From positions 6,450,155-6,514,154 of the forward strand of contig NW_024040596.1 of NCBI RefSeq assembly GCF_014851395.1: DNA of 64,000 bases. Reading direction: 5' to 3'. The notes beneath the pieces were generated by a model that was not told where the DNA came from, did no database searches, and worked only from the letters and a program-made list of their open reading frames with translations. Source of the stretch: Micropterus salmoides (taxonomy: Eukaryota > Chordata > Actinopteri > Centrarchiformes > Centrarchidae). Made by a program: the position numbers and the translations under genes. Below, piece by piece: positions 50,501 through 55,427 of the stretch. How positions within the stretch are numbered: position 1 is the first letter of the stretch; every line of letters begins with the position of its first letter.

Positions 50501-53149
50501 AACTGTACAGGAAGAGGCCGGGAATGACCATGCTGTGTGCCAAATTACCTCAGAACGTTTCCAAAAATCGCTACAGAGACATCTCTCCTTGTACGTGACT
50601 GCACACGGTTGTCTGTTTTCTGCTTGCTTGTGTGTTTGTTGTGTCTTTTGTTCTGTCCATCACACTCTCTCTCTTCTGCACACGTTCTTTTTCTTTCTTC
50701 CTCTTGTCAGTTGTACTCTCTCTTTCTCTATCAGCTTTCTCTGTGTGTAAACTTACCCCCCCTTGTCTTAACTCTCCCTCTGCAGATGATGCCACGCGGG
50801 TCATTCTTAAAAGCACAGATGACTACATCAATGCAAATTACATCAATGTGAGTTTGTTCCTCCTCATTTCCATCAACATCTCTGCGAAAATGCGATTATT
50901 TGACCGATCTGTCACCAGAAGAATTCCCCCGAGAACCTAAAATCCGCTGATTTTCCTTTATTTTTAATAATTAAAATTATAATTAAAACAGAAATTTCCA
51001 GCAGTGCTCTTAAGAAGTTGGAACAAGACGAGACATTAATATGTCTTTGTTTATTTAACCTGTTCTGCTGTAACATTGCCCTTTTTGTGATGCCATACTT
51101 GAGTCAGACTTGAATGTTTTACTATAATCTCACTAGGTCTGACCTTGTAAGTGACTCAGAGGCTTATTCAAACAGGAGACCAACCGCTGTTCATTTGCCA
51201 GCGTGTTTAAGTATGAAAGGGCATGTCTGAAAGGAGCTTGATTTGATTTTTTGGCCAAAGATGAAGTATTTTTTGGGGGTTTTTTTTGCGTAAACTGAGA
51301 ACATTAAGCAAAGCATACCTTTTCAATTGCAAATAATAACAAAAAGAAGCTGTAAAGTGAGATCCTTGCAACCTAATATCTCTGTGTTTTAATCTTTTGT
51401 CTCTCCCACTGTAGATGGAGATTCCCGCCTCCAGTCTGATAAACCGCTACATAGCATGCCAGGGCCCCCTGCCCAACACCTGCCCTGACTTCTGGCAAAT
51501 GACATGGGAGCAGGGCTCATCCATGGTGGTCATGCTGACTACGCAGGTCGAGAGGGGGCGGGTATGTAGAAGAATTTTTCAAAGACAAGGAACTGGATCT
51601 ACATACATAATGTGCAAAATATAGGTGTTCAGAAACGTTTACTGTACATGTGGCAATGCTGGATGAAACAACACTCAAACTTGAAGACAGTGCTGCATCG
51701 CTTTGAATTTAGCTTGCCTGATAAAACCCAGGTTTGCCTGTTTAGTGCCAAAATAATGGCTGTGCATATCTAGGTGAGATACTTTTAATTGCTAAAAAGT
51801 TTTCTGCAAATTGTGTATTTTGTCAATTTGAGCACTATTCATTTAATACACAAAATGAGAGTTGTGCTACTCTGAAAACAATGTCTAAGATCCCTTCATC
51901 ATCAAACTAGGTGTGAATTTTCATAAAAACATCTAATCTCTCTTGAAATTAGAAAGTGTTTAGTTGAAAAAAGGAAAGGAAAATTTAGAGGTTTTTAATG
52001 ATTTCAGATGGACTGAATGTACTTTATATTTGTGTATTAATCATAATAGCAATGAACTTCAGAGTAGGGCTGCAGCTAACGATGATTTTAGTATTCGAAG
52101 CTTCAACGATTCATCGATGCGTCGTTTAAGAATTACTTTTGCTTGGCGGCGGCGCCAGGGGGTGACAGGGGGTCACCAAACCACGTTTTGTCAAGAAAAC
52201 ACACGTGAAATGTGAAACAGGAAATGAGCGATCCTGCACACGAAACAGCTTGTTTGTTATTTTAAAGATGGCGAAGACAAAGAATCTGGGTGAAAGGATG
52301 GATTAGCACACGCAGGTAGCAGGGATTGTCTGAGCTACAGAGAGAGCTGGAGGAGAGTTAAAAGGTGCAGCTCCCCGACACCCAGTTAACTCCTGACTGT
52401 GAGGTTACAACTCACGGCCCAAAAAGGAGAACAACAAACGCACGGGGGGACGTTTTCAGCTGAGGACTGCAGCTTACTTCGGCTAGCTTTCAACTGAACA
52501 ATCAATCATGATTTCAGTTAATTGCTAAAGTTGCTGTTGCTGTTACCTTGTCTGTGGTCCGCTGGCAGAACACCGGCTGCTTTCTGATAAGGCGCCGTCG
52601 TGCTGTTGCCAAGGCGGCATAAGTTTTGTTTTACTGTGGACGGACGGTAACATTACAGAGTTGTTGTTTTCTTTAGCTTGAAATAATCCCATACTTTGGA
52701 CACTTTCTTCTTTGTCCCTCGCTATTTTCTCTCTCTTCCTCCACTTTGCAAACAGCGGCATCATAATCACGTCGTGTTCACAGCGTAAGCGCGATGTGCA
52801 ACAGTAATAAATGTCCCTGCGAAACACTGTGCTGTAAAGTTACATGGATTAAACGAAGCATTTTATGAATAGATTTAATCGATGAGTCGTCGTTCAGAGT
52901 TAAGAGATGCTATTCTGTAGCAGAGCCTAATCCCCAGCGCTGTGCTGGCAATTGTTGTAACAGTTAAGTGAAATAAATGTTCAGTTGTAAACACAAAACC
53001 TTTCCTGTGTTTTTAGGTCAAGTGTCACCAGTACTGGCCCAATCCAGACAGCAGCGCCACCTACGGAGACTTTACAGTAACGTGCCACAATGAAGAGGGC
53101 AACTCTGCCTTCCTGGTCCGGGAGATGACACTCATGCACACACCGGTAA

Positions 53150-53200
<51 letters not shown>

Positions 53201-54518
53201 CGAAAGAGTGGGAAGGGAAATTGGGAGCAAAGCGGAGGAACAGGAGAGTGAAGGTTTGCCAGAAAGGAGGAGAAAGTGAGAGGGTGTGTGCTGAGAACCA
53301 GAGCAAGGGCTGAAGGCAACACACAGGGAGACGCTGGGTCCAATCGAAGGGAGGGGACCAGCGTCTCAGGAAGGATGAGCCGCAGAGGGCCCCGAGGAGG
53401 TGTGTTGCCATAGTGACCAGTGTGGGCTGTTCTTTTTCTGGCTCCCGCTGCTGCATGCGGGCCACGTATTGGGATCTGGTTACCATGACAACCCAGCCAC
53501 CCCAGTCAGTCACATTGCCGAACAGAGAGTGGGACGATGGTAGTTTGAAGAACAGAAAATGGAGAAATGTATGTTGTTCCCTCAAAATTGTAGGCTTTTA
53601 TGTGTTTTTAAATGCAAAATGATGTCTTGGGTTTTTGCTGTAATACTAAAAAATGTCATCTACCATCCATGCCGGTACTGAGGACAAGATGCAGTTGAAA
53701 ACTTTGAATGGAGGCTGAAATGTTCCTGCTCTTTCCTCGTCTTTTCATGCTGTCCGTGTTCCTGATAACTTTCCTGTGTGTTGCCCATGTATCACAGCCT
53801 TTAAGATATTTGGCTGTAGGAGGAGGCAATTAGTATTCCCCTCTGCCTGTGATTGTTGCTATGGAGATAGATGTGTTGCCATGACGATGCAGCAGGGTAG
53901 TATTAAAGAGGAGCGCGGGCTCTGAGACGCACATGATACGGTGGTCAGTAGTTATCTGCTGTAGGTTCTGTGTCATTGTGCCCCTGTTGGTTTTAAATCT
54001 CTCTGACATTTATCTTCTGATTACTTTGCTGCAGTCTGTCGTTTTTCTTTTCAATTTTGAGTGAACAAAATAACAAGTTTTTATAGTTTGATTGCAGCAA
54101 CGTCAAATGTACATTTTGGAGTAGAGCTGCAGAAAATATTGTCCTCGCTGTTTGGCGTTTTGATAAAACGGGAAAGAACAACATGAATCACCGAGTGGTC
54201 CAGCGCAGTGGGAACAAAAATAAAGCCACTTTTCACACTAATCGTTTCACAACACATTTAAAGGCCATAATTACACAAACATGGTGCTGTGCAGTTTCCC
54301 CCTAGGACCCCAGAGCTCAATGAAGCACGCTAGGAGGTCGCCCACATGAAATACAATAACCCGTTTTGAGTTCTGAGTGTGAGTGATATGGTGTGAGAGA
54401 AATATTCATTACTTGACTGGTGTCAGAGCAAACGCCCTCAGTTTGTATCCAAGGCCTCAAATAATAAAGAAAAGCAATACATGGAAATAATAATAATATA
54501 AAATCATTTTCCCTTTCG

Positions 54519-54561
<43 letters not shown>

Positions 54562-55427
54562 CAGAGTGAGCAGCAGCGAGAGCTTACCCAGATTCAGTAC
54601 CTGGCTTGGCCAGACCACGGCGTTCCTGATGACTCCACTGATTTCCTGGACTTTGTGGCTCTGGTACGGACAAAACGGGCTGGACAGGACCACCCGATGG
54701 TGGTACACTGCAGGTACAGTTGTTCTTTCTTTGGACTGTTTGACTGCGGCGTACCCATAATGTTGATCGACTGACATAAGTGAACTCATCCCAACTCTCG
54801 TTTTCTGTCGTCTTTTTTTTCCAGCGCGGGGATTGGTCGGACAGGGGTCCTTATCACCATGGAGACGGCACTGTGTCTAATGGAGTGTGGTCAGCCAGTG
54901 TATCCTCTAGATATCGTCAGGACCATGAGAGACCAGAGGGCCATGATGATACAAACACCTGTATGTAGACACATGGGTTTGTCTGTCCAGCTGCTCCCAG
55001 CCACTGTAAACCATCAGCTAAAATATCTCCTCTTTATCTCTCTTATCAGAGCCAGTATCGCTTTGTATGTGAGGCCATCCTGAGAGTCTACGAGGAGGGC
55101 CTGGTCAAACCACTCAAGACCGCCATCTACCAGCAGAGAGGAAAGGTGGACGAAGAGAGGGAGGAGGAGAAGAAAGAGCAGCAGAAGGCAGGAGAGGGAG
55201 AAGAAACGACAGTGGCGGAGGAAGGGGAGGCGGCTGTGGTGGAGTTGCTGGAAGGAGGTCTGGACGACGAGGACGACGACGACGAAGAGGTTGAAGTGCT
55301 GGATGTGGGAGAAGTGACGGAAGAGGACGAAGAGGAGGAGGAAGTGGAGGAGCCGAGCGTCGCGAGCGCCACCAGCGTGAACAGCGAGACCAGCGTGAAC
55401 CCTGACTCTGATCCCGCTAACCCGTGA
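10140..55427 (+). CDS. ptpn4: ptpn4: FERM-PDZ protein tyrosine phosphatase non-receptor type 4 (26 coding exons)
   Basis: Non-receptor phosphatase that hydrolyses phosphotyrosine at the membrane/cytoskeleton interface. Exons: 10140-10277, 21204-21311, 21643-21685, 22619-22697, 24880-24924, 25309-25361, 28400-28520, 29431-29518, 30764-30852, 35314-35377, 38123-38295, 39575-39643, 40736-40870, 41398-41559, 46277-46436, 47335-47418, 47636-47692, 47967-48123, 49933-50099, 50500-50590, 50786-50847, 51415-51561, 53017-53145, 54565-54713, 54825-54960, 55050-55427. The total is 3,084 nt, an unbroken frame of 1,027 residues; human PTPN4 is 926. Domains: FERM about 30-335, FERM-adjacent region 335-400, linker with PPALPPK, PDZ about 518-605, linker, PTP about 655-920, acidic tail 925-1027. 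The PTPN4-like start (RFRLPAGRSYNVR) and the whole FERM fit PTPN4 better than its paralogue PTPN3. Every intron is GT-AG. Splice sites were placed by eye from homology to the remembered family. Confidence 0.96.
10278..14183. other. Intron 1, first part
   Basis: No exon-like sequence recognised. Contains short GA/CT-rich runs near 11360 and 11470, a hAT-like start TAGGGCTGGACAATTAATTG near 12184 with no matching end, and a small inverted-repeat element at 12939-13104. Confidence 0.5.
12939..13104. mobile_element. Short inverted-repeat element (GGGCGTACTC ends)
   Basis: Begins AGGGCGTACTCGCCCTAGG and ends CTATAGTGAGTACGCC, giving an imperfect terminal inverted repeat. At about 165 bp it is too small to code. 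The transposon class is not certain. Confidence 0.45.
14441..14954 (-). mobile_element. 3' end of an L2/Rex1-like LINE, inserted into Tc1 copy A
   Basis: Closely matches 60771-61280, the 3' end of the larger LINE in this window, starting at caaggcaagtttatttgtat. It is flanked by a target duplication cacaggtgtgg (14430-14440 and 14955-14965), which is native Tc1 sequence. Only the 3' untranslated end is present, as usual for 5'-truncated LINEs. Confidence 0.85.
15080..15319 (+). pseudogene. Tc1 transposase N-terminal fragment (DNA-binding part)
   Basis: Starts MSQVLRERAIAMLTAGMSTR and includes VARELNVHFSTISRLQRCF, the helix-turn-helix that binds Tc1 ends, and FGGTSNRPHNRRP. The sequence then degenerates and stops. 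The DDE catalytic domain is absent from this copy. Confidence 0.8.
16752..16787. repeat. (GT)18 microsatellite
   Basis: GT run of 36 bp. Confidence 0.95.
19836..19992 (-). mobile_element. tRNA-derived SINE, copy 1
   Basis: On the minus strand: gatggtgcagtggataagat (A-box region), then cctgggttcaattcccc (B box), then tgagcaagacactagttgct and a tail taagtcgctttggctaaaag. It has the same layout as the copies at 28064 and 49533. Confidence 0.75.
20030..20613. mobile_element. hAT-like non-autonomous element, copy 1
   Basis: Homologous over most of its length to 52380-52890; for example both carry aatcaatcatgatttcagtt, cattacagagttgttgtttt and cgctattttctctctcttcc. The right end, AATCGTTTCAGCCCTA, matches the TAGGGCTG end of the other copy in inverted form. 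The left end is lost. Confidence 0.7.
20614..21203. other. Intron 1, last part
   Basis: No further repeat or exon recognised before the acceptor of exon 2. Confidence 0.5.
21204..21311 (+). CDS. ptpn4: ptpn4 coding exon 2 (residues 47-82)
   Basis: 36 codons, phase 0 at both ends. FERM lobe F1: GQVLLDAVFKHLEL followed by the family hallmark DYFGLHLADDS. Donor is gtcagt. Confidence 0.95.
21312..22618. other. Introns 2 and 3 (with exon 3 at 21643-21685)
   Basis: Intron 2 (21312-21642) holds a (TG)10 run at 21341-21360. Intron 3 (21686-22618) has no recognised repeat apart from a poly-T run near 22351. Confidence 0.55.
21643..21685 (+). CDS. ptpn4: ptpn4 coding exon 3 (residues 83-97)
   Basis: A 43-nt microexon encoding RWLDPNKPIRKQLK, the end of FERM lobe F1. 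Ends in phase 1 at gtaagt. Confidence 0.95.
22619..22697 (+). CDS. ptpn4: ptpn4 coding exon 4 (residues 97-123)
   Basis: Encodes the F1-F2 junction, LSFRVKFFVTDPNKLQEEYT, typical of FERM proteins. Enters in phase 1 (split Arg codon) and leaves in phase 2 at gtaaga. Confidence 0.95.
22972..23900 (+). mobile_element. Tc1-like element, internally deleted
   Basis: Inverted ends CAGTATCTCACAGAAGTGAG and TTTGTGAGATACTG with TA target sites at 22970-22971 and 23901-23902. Inside is the start of a transposase; the catalytic part is missing. An unrelated stretch of about 120 bp (23167-23290) interrupts the left sub-terminal repeat. It lies in intron 4. Confidence 0.8.
23461..23838 (+). pseudogene. 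Tc1 transposase N-terminal remnant
   Basis: Starts MAKELSEEREKKE and continues, in shifted frames, through aagatggccgaggctataag and ttgccaagaccctaaaactg, matching the helix-turn-helix region of a widespread fish Tc1 transposase. A (TG)(G)n run near 23733-23757 and frame changes break it. No catalytic DDE residues remain. Confidence 0.6.
23903..24879. other. Rest of intron 4
   Basis: No exon or named repeat recognised in this AT-rich stretch. Confidence 0.45.
24880..24924 (+). CDS. ptpn4: ptpn4 coding exon 5 (residues 123-138)
   Basis: A 45-nt exon encoding YQYFLQIKQDIFTG in FERM lobe F2. Split codons at both ends (phase 2 in, phase 2 out at gtgagt). Confidence 0.94.
25309..25361 (+). CDS. 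ptpn4: ptpn4 coding exon 6 (residues 138-156)
   Basis: Encodes LPCPHNTAALLASYAVQ, the F2 helix motif of FERM proteins. Its acceptor follows a short (TG)n run in the intron. Ends in phase 1 at gtaagt. Confidence 0.95.
25362..28063. other. Intron 6, first part
   Basis: No exon or clear transposon ends recognised. Short CA runs occur near 26340. Confidence 0.45.
28064..28182 (+). mobile_element. tRNA-derived SINE, copy 2 (internally shortened)
   Basis: tggcggcgcatagataagat, then gacctgggttcgattccc with a perfect B box, and the tail ggataaaagcgtcggctaaa. The middle segment seen in the other two copies is missing. Confidence 0.75.
28183..28399. other. Intron 6, last part
   Basis: Ends in a long CT-rich tract (about 28361-28396) serving as polypyrimidine tract of exon 7. 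Confidence 0.6.
28400..28520 (+). CDS. ptpn4: ptpn4 coding exon 7 (residues 156-196)
   Basis: Encodes ELGDYSETEHTAGYLSEYC and the following F2 segment FISNPPQDFHKEVAK. Preceded by a long CT-rich tract that serves as polypyrimidine tract. Ends in phase 2 at gtacac. Confidence 0.94.
28921..29334. mobile_element. Inverted-repeat element (CAGGGCTCGAC ends), hAT-like
   Basis: Starts CAGGGCTCGACAATAACGG and ends AACGTTGAGCCCTG, an imperfect inverted repeat typical of fish hAT-derived elements. Contains ggcccgatggcccgatggcc near the left end. No matching 8-bp target duplication was found. It ends 96 bp before exon 8. Confidence 0.6.
29431..29518 (+). CDS. ptpn4: ptpn4 coding exon 8 (residues 196-225)
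   Basis: Encodes GLSPAQSEFNYLNTARTLEH then YGVELHYAR, the F2-F3 junction helix shared by all 4.1-family FERM domains. Donor gtaagt. Confidence 0.95.
29519..30763. other. Intron 8
   Basis: No exon or named repeat recognised. Confidence 0.45.
30764..30852 (+). CDS. ptpn4: ptpn4 coding exon 9 (residues 226-255)
   Basis: Start of FERM lobe F3 (PTB/PH-like fold): DQSNTEILIGVMSAGIVVY and KNRVRMNYFPW. The donor gtgagt is followed within a few bases by a (CA)n run. Confidence 0.95.
30853..33477. other. Intron 9, first part
   Basis: Starts with a (CA)n run at about 30861-30881. Holds a fish repeat piece with tgtggggaccaaattcat (32337-32460). Several short GT/CA and GA runs (32297-32309, 32839-32857, 32977-32987, 33099-33112). 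No exon recognised. Confidence 0.45.
33478..35313. other. Intron 9, last part
   Basis: Begins with tagtgctgggcaatgattca and tttttaatcgcattattttc, resembling the end of a fish hAT-derived repeat; no matching far end was found. The remainder has no recognisable exon. Confidence 0.4.
35314..35377 (+). CDS. ptpn4: ptpn4 coding exon 10 (residues 255-276)
   Basis: Encodes LKIVKISFKCKQFFVQLRRE, F3 strands. The donor gtaggt is weaker than the others. The three residues next to the junction (REA|TET) are the least conserved part of the exon, but the length agrees with the human sequence. Confidence 0.92.
35463..35504. repeat. (GT)21 microsatellite
   Basis: Perfect GT run of 42 bp in intron 10, about 85 nt after the exon 10 donor and downstream of a short CA run (35386-35397). 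Confidence 0.95.
35505..36488. other. Intron 10, middle
   Basis: No exon or named repeat recognised. Confidence 0.45.
36489..36946. repeat. Degenerate minisatellite (GTTAGCTAAA...AATGAATAAACAGT units)
   Basis: About a dozen imperfect copies of an AT-rich unit of roughly 30-45 bp built from agttagctaaaagtaatga and ataaacagtcgaaa phrases. It directly abuts the left end of Tc1 copy B. Confidence 0.7.
36947..38010 (+). mobile_element. Tc1 element copy B, internally deleted
   Basis: Ends CACTGTACAAAATTATAAACG and (reverse) CACTGAACAAAATTTATAAACG with TA duplications at 36945-36946 and 38011-38012. Same family as copy A. The helix-turn-helix part is deleted; the catalytic part remains in damaged form. 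Confidence 0.85.
37141..37730 (+). pseudogene. Tc1 transposase catalytic-domain remnant
   Basis: Reads TLWRGVLFMDDSRFSLYRAD and VDRVAHGGGGVMVWAGLCYG, then a stop. In other frames it continues with FLEAENIPVLAGPAYSPDMS and PIEHVWDALDRRVRQRVPG. The DDSRF and SPIEHVWD blocks are the first acidic residue and the final Glu region of the DDE core. Frameshifts and stops make it inactive. Confidence 0.8.
38123..38295 (+). CDS. ptpn4: ptpn4 coding exon 11 (residues 277-334)
   Basis: Encodes the end of FERM lobe F3: ETLLGFNMVNYRACKNLWK, CVEHHTFFRLERP and FFAHYFTLGSKFRY. The CKNLWKxCVEHHTFF motif is diagnostic of 4.1-type FERM C-lobes. Ends in phase 2 (split Cys codon). Confidence 0.96.
38296..39574. 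other. Intron 11
   Basis: Short CA runs near 38309 and 38521. A phrase aatcagaatcagaaaatgct (39217-39240) is typical of a fish LINE 3' end but has no coding part. No exon recognised. Confidence 0.45.
39575..39643 (+). CDS. ptpn4: ptpn4 coding exon 12 (residues 334-357)
   Basis: Encodes GRTEVQSVQYGKEKGIKDR, start of the FERM-adjacent region. Ends in phase 2 at gtaatc. Confidence 0.94.
39781..40700. repeat. Interspersed repeat with TGCGTTTCCACC / GGTGGAAAC ends
   Basis: Left part carries ctgcgtttcgaccacaggaa and cactgcgtttccaccgaagg; the right part has the inverted phrase ccacggtggaaacacaca and ccttttagttcc. This resembles a common fish DNA-transposon-derived repeat. Boundaries are approximate. 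It fills most of intron 12. Confidence 0.5.
40736..40870 (+). CDS. ptpn4: ptpn4 coding exon 13 (residues 357-402)
   Basis: FERM-adjacent region: SPSKPLARKLLGG then SRNSLSDERLETQSLP and SPPGTP. Basic and serine-rich, as in PTPN3/PTPN4, where serines in this region are phosphorylated. The acceptor lies close behind a repeat (about 39781-40700). Confidence 0.94.
40871..41397. other. Intron 13
   Basis: No repeat or exon recognised. Confidence 0.5.
41398..41559 (+). CDS. ptpn4: ptpn4 coding exon 14 (residues 402-456)
   Basis: Interdomain linker: FVQEGTRLRPSSVGHLVDHV and SSTQANSISLDST. Low-complexity, serine-rich and variable in its middle part, probably disordered. Ends in phase 2 at gtaagt. Confidence 0.94.
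41560..42660. other. Intron 14 before the Tc1 element
   Basis: A C10 run followed by A-rich sequence near 41803-41830 and a GT/GC run at 42085-42112. No exon recognised. Confidence 0.5.
42661..44258 (+). mobile_element. Tc1 element with long inverted repeats, near full length
   Basis: 1,598 bp between TA duplications (42659-42660, 44259-44260). The ends read CAGGTGCTGGTCATATAATT and (reverse) CAGGTGCCGGTCATATAATT, and homology between the two ends continues, with gaps, for roughly 200 bp. The transposase gene inside is complete in extent but broken. Confidence 0.92.
42978..43976 (+). pseudogene. Tc1 transposase pseudogene (all domains, broken frame)
   Basis: The DNA-binding part, CPKDDHDTLHKEGKTQKVIA and CSQSSVSKHINRGEG, ends at an in-frame TAG near 43137. 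A second frame then gives FKNVGEIHKEWTAAGVSASR and VMFSDESKFCI (first catalytic Asp). After a frame change near 43445 a third frame gives VMVWGAMSSAGVGPLCF, FQQDLAPAHSAKATSTWF (second Asp) and DLNPIENLWGIVKRK (Glu), up to the stop at 43974-43976. This is the Tc1 DD34E pattern; at least one stop and two frame changes make it inactive. Confidence 0.88.
44261..46276. other. Intron 14 after the Tc1 element
   Basis: No exon or named repeat recognised; poly-T run near 45950. Confidence 0.45.
46277..46436 (+). CDS. ptpn4: ptpn4 coding exon 15 (residues 456-509)
   Basis: Linker before the PDZ domain. Carries GQPPALPPKQ, a proline motif of SH3-ligand type also present in human PTPN4, then HSQQSLLDNHLNEMYDVP. 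Ends in phase 0 at gtcagt. Confidence 0.94.
46437..47334. other. Intron 15
   Basis: No repeat or exon recognised. Confidence 0.5.
47335..47418 (+). CDS. ptpn4: ptpn4 coding exon 16 (residues 510-537), PDZ start
   Basis: Encodes VPHDNLVLIKMRPDEHGRFG then FNVK. RFGFNV is the carboxylate-binding loop and strand B of the PDZ domain, which binds C-terminal peptide ligands. Phase 0 at both ends. Confidence 0.96.
47636..47692 (+). CDS. ptpn4: ptpn4 coding exon 17 (residues 538-556), PDZ middle
   Basis: A 57-nt exon encoding GGADQKMPIIVSRVAPGTS, PDZ strands B-C. Phase 0 at both ends; the introns either side are only 217 and 274 nt. Confidence 0.96.
47967..48123 (+). CDS. ptpn4: ptpn4 coding exon 18 (residues 557-609), PDZ end
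   Basis: Encodes LNEGDQVVLINGRDISDHTH and DQVVMFIKASCESHSGEL, completing the PDZ domain. The helix-B histidine (HTHDQVV) suits class I peptide recognition. Ends in phase 1 at gtgagt. Confidence 0.96.
48124..49532. other. Intron 18, first part
   Basis: No exon recognised. A short phrase with alternating ctagttactactagctagtt occurs near 48385-48410. Confidence 0.45.
49533..49728 (+). mobile_element. tRNA-derived SINE, copy 3 (most complete)
   Basis: gatggcacagtggataaaac (A-box region), gacccgggttcaaatccact (B box), gtccttgagcaagacactta, then tgtaagtcactttggttata and a taaaaataaataaa tail. This is the layout of a tRNA-headed SINE transcribed by RNA polymerase III. Confidence 0.8.
49933..50099 (+). 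CDS. ptpn4: ptpn4 coding exon 19 (residues 609-664), PDZ-PTP linker
   Basis: Encodes IYDVVEEKVDSEPDFQYIPE and DSMVTLKEGLSSGAILAQFD. The FQYIP hydrophobic patch is the linker element through which, in human PTPN4, the PDZ domain restrains the phosphatase; it is kept here. Phase 0 at gtaaga. Confidence 0.95.
50500..50590 (+). CDS. ptpn4: ptpn4 coding exon 20 (residues 665-695), PTP start
   Basis: Encodes QLYRKRPGMTMLCAKLPQN and SKNRYRDI. KNRYRDI is the phosphotyrosine-recognition loop of classical PTPs. Ends in phase 1 at gtacgt. Confidence 0.95.
50786..50847 (+). CDS. ptpn4: ptpn4 coding exon 21 (residues 695-715)
   Basis: A 62-nt exon encoding DATRVILKSTDDYINANYIN. DYINANYIN is PTP core motif 2. 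Donor gtgagt. Confidence 0.96.
51415..51561 (+). CDS. ptpn4: ptpn4 coding exon 22 (residues 716-764)
   Basis: Encodes YIACQGPLPNTCPDFWQMTW and SSMVVMLTTQVERGR, PTP core motifs. Phase 0 at both ends; donor gtatgt. Confidence 0.96.
51562..52064. other. Intron 22 before the hAT-like element
   Basis: AT-rich, no repeat or exon recognised. Confidence 0.5.
52065..52891. mobile_element. hAT-like non-autonomous element, copy 2
   Basis: Starts TAGGGCTGCAGCTAACGATG; the flanking octamers CTTCAGAG (52057-52064) and GTTCAGAG (52892-52899) agree at 7 of 8 bases. It shares about 500 bp with 20030-20613. No transposase. It ends about 125 bp before exon 23. Confidence 0.7.
53017..53145 (+). CDS. ptpn4: ptpn4 coding exon 23 (residues 765-807)
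   Basis: Encodes VKCHQYWPNPDSSATYGDF and GNSAFLVREMTL. KCHQYWP is a PTP motif. The donor GT (53146-53147) is followed after gtaac by a 47-bp CA repeat. Confidence 0.95.
53151..53197. repeat. (CA)n microsatellite at the 5' end of intron 23
   Basis: Perfect CA run of 47 bp beginning five bases after the exon 23 boundary (gtaac, then the repeat). Confidence 0.97.
53198..54521. other. Interior of intron 23
   Basis: No exon or transposon ends recognised. Purine-rich just after the CA repeat (53200-53290). Confidence 0.5.
54522..54561. repeat. (TG)20 microsatellite forming the acceptor region of intron 23
   Basis: TG run of 40 bp followed directly by cag and exon 24. It stands where a polypyrimidine tract would normally be. 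Confidence 0.97.
54565..54713 (+). CDS. ptpn4: ptpn4 coding exon 24 (residues 808-857), WPD loop and catalytic Cys
   Basis: Encodes LTQIQYLAWPDHGVPDDS with the general-acid aspartate (residue 824) and ends within HCS, the nucleophilic cysteine being residue 856. The acceptor is a (TG)n repeat followed directly by cag, with no ordinary polypyrimidine tract. At 149 nt, skipping this exon would shift the frame. Confidence 0.95.
54825..54960 (+). CDS. ptpn4: ptpn4 coding exon 25 (residues 857-902), P-loop and Q-loop
   Basis: Completes the signature HCSAGIGRTG (arginine 862), then METALCLMECGQPVYPLDIV and the Q-loop glutamine 900 in MMIQTP. Introns on each side are only 111 and 89 nt. Confidence 0.96.
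55050..55427 (+). CDS. ptpn4: ptpn4 coding exon 26 (residues 903-1027), PTP end and acidic tail
   Basis: Begins with the last PTP helix, SQYRFVCEAILRVYEEGLV. Human PTPN4 ends a few residues beyond this point; here the frame stays open for about 100 more codons. Residues 935-1003 contain 37 Asp/Glu among 69 residues, with runs such as DDEDDDDEE and EEDEEEEEVEE, followed by a Ser/Thr/Asn-rich end with the repeated unit TSVN. TGA is at 55425-55427. Confidence 0.92.
   Translation, partial: SQYRFVCEAILRVYEEGLVKPLKTAIYQQRGKVDEEREEEKKEQQKAGEGEETTVAEEGEAAVVELLEGGLDDEDDDDEEVEVLDVGEVTEEDEEEEEVEEPSVASATSVNSETSVNPDSDPANP

Larger units (their letters stand above)
49729..51414. other. Rest of intron 18 and introns 19-21
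   Basis: The intron parts between exons 19, 20, 21 and 22 hold CT-rich tracts (for example 50700-50785) but no recognised repeats. Confidence 0.5.

Noticed and set aside
53061..53585. 174-codon open frame on the minus strand
   Set aside because: It runs through the CA repeat (giving a Cys-Val run) and antisense to exon 23. No domain is visible, so it is a shadow.
10140..55427. Assignment to PTPN3 instead of PTPN4
   Set aside because: The N-terminus RFRLPAGRSYNVR, the PPALPPK linker and DPNKLQEEYTRYQYFLQIKQ-type FERM segments match PTPN4 rather than PTPN3, although the PDZ segment is similar in both.
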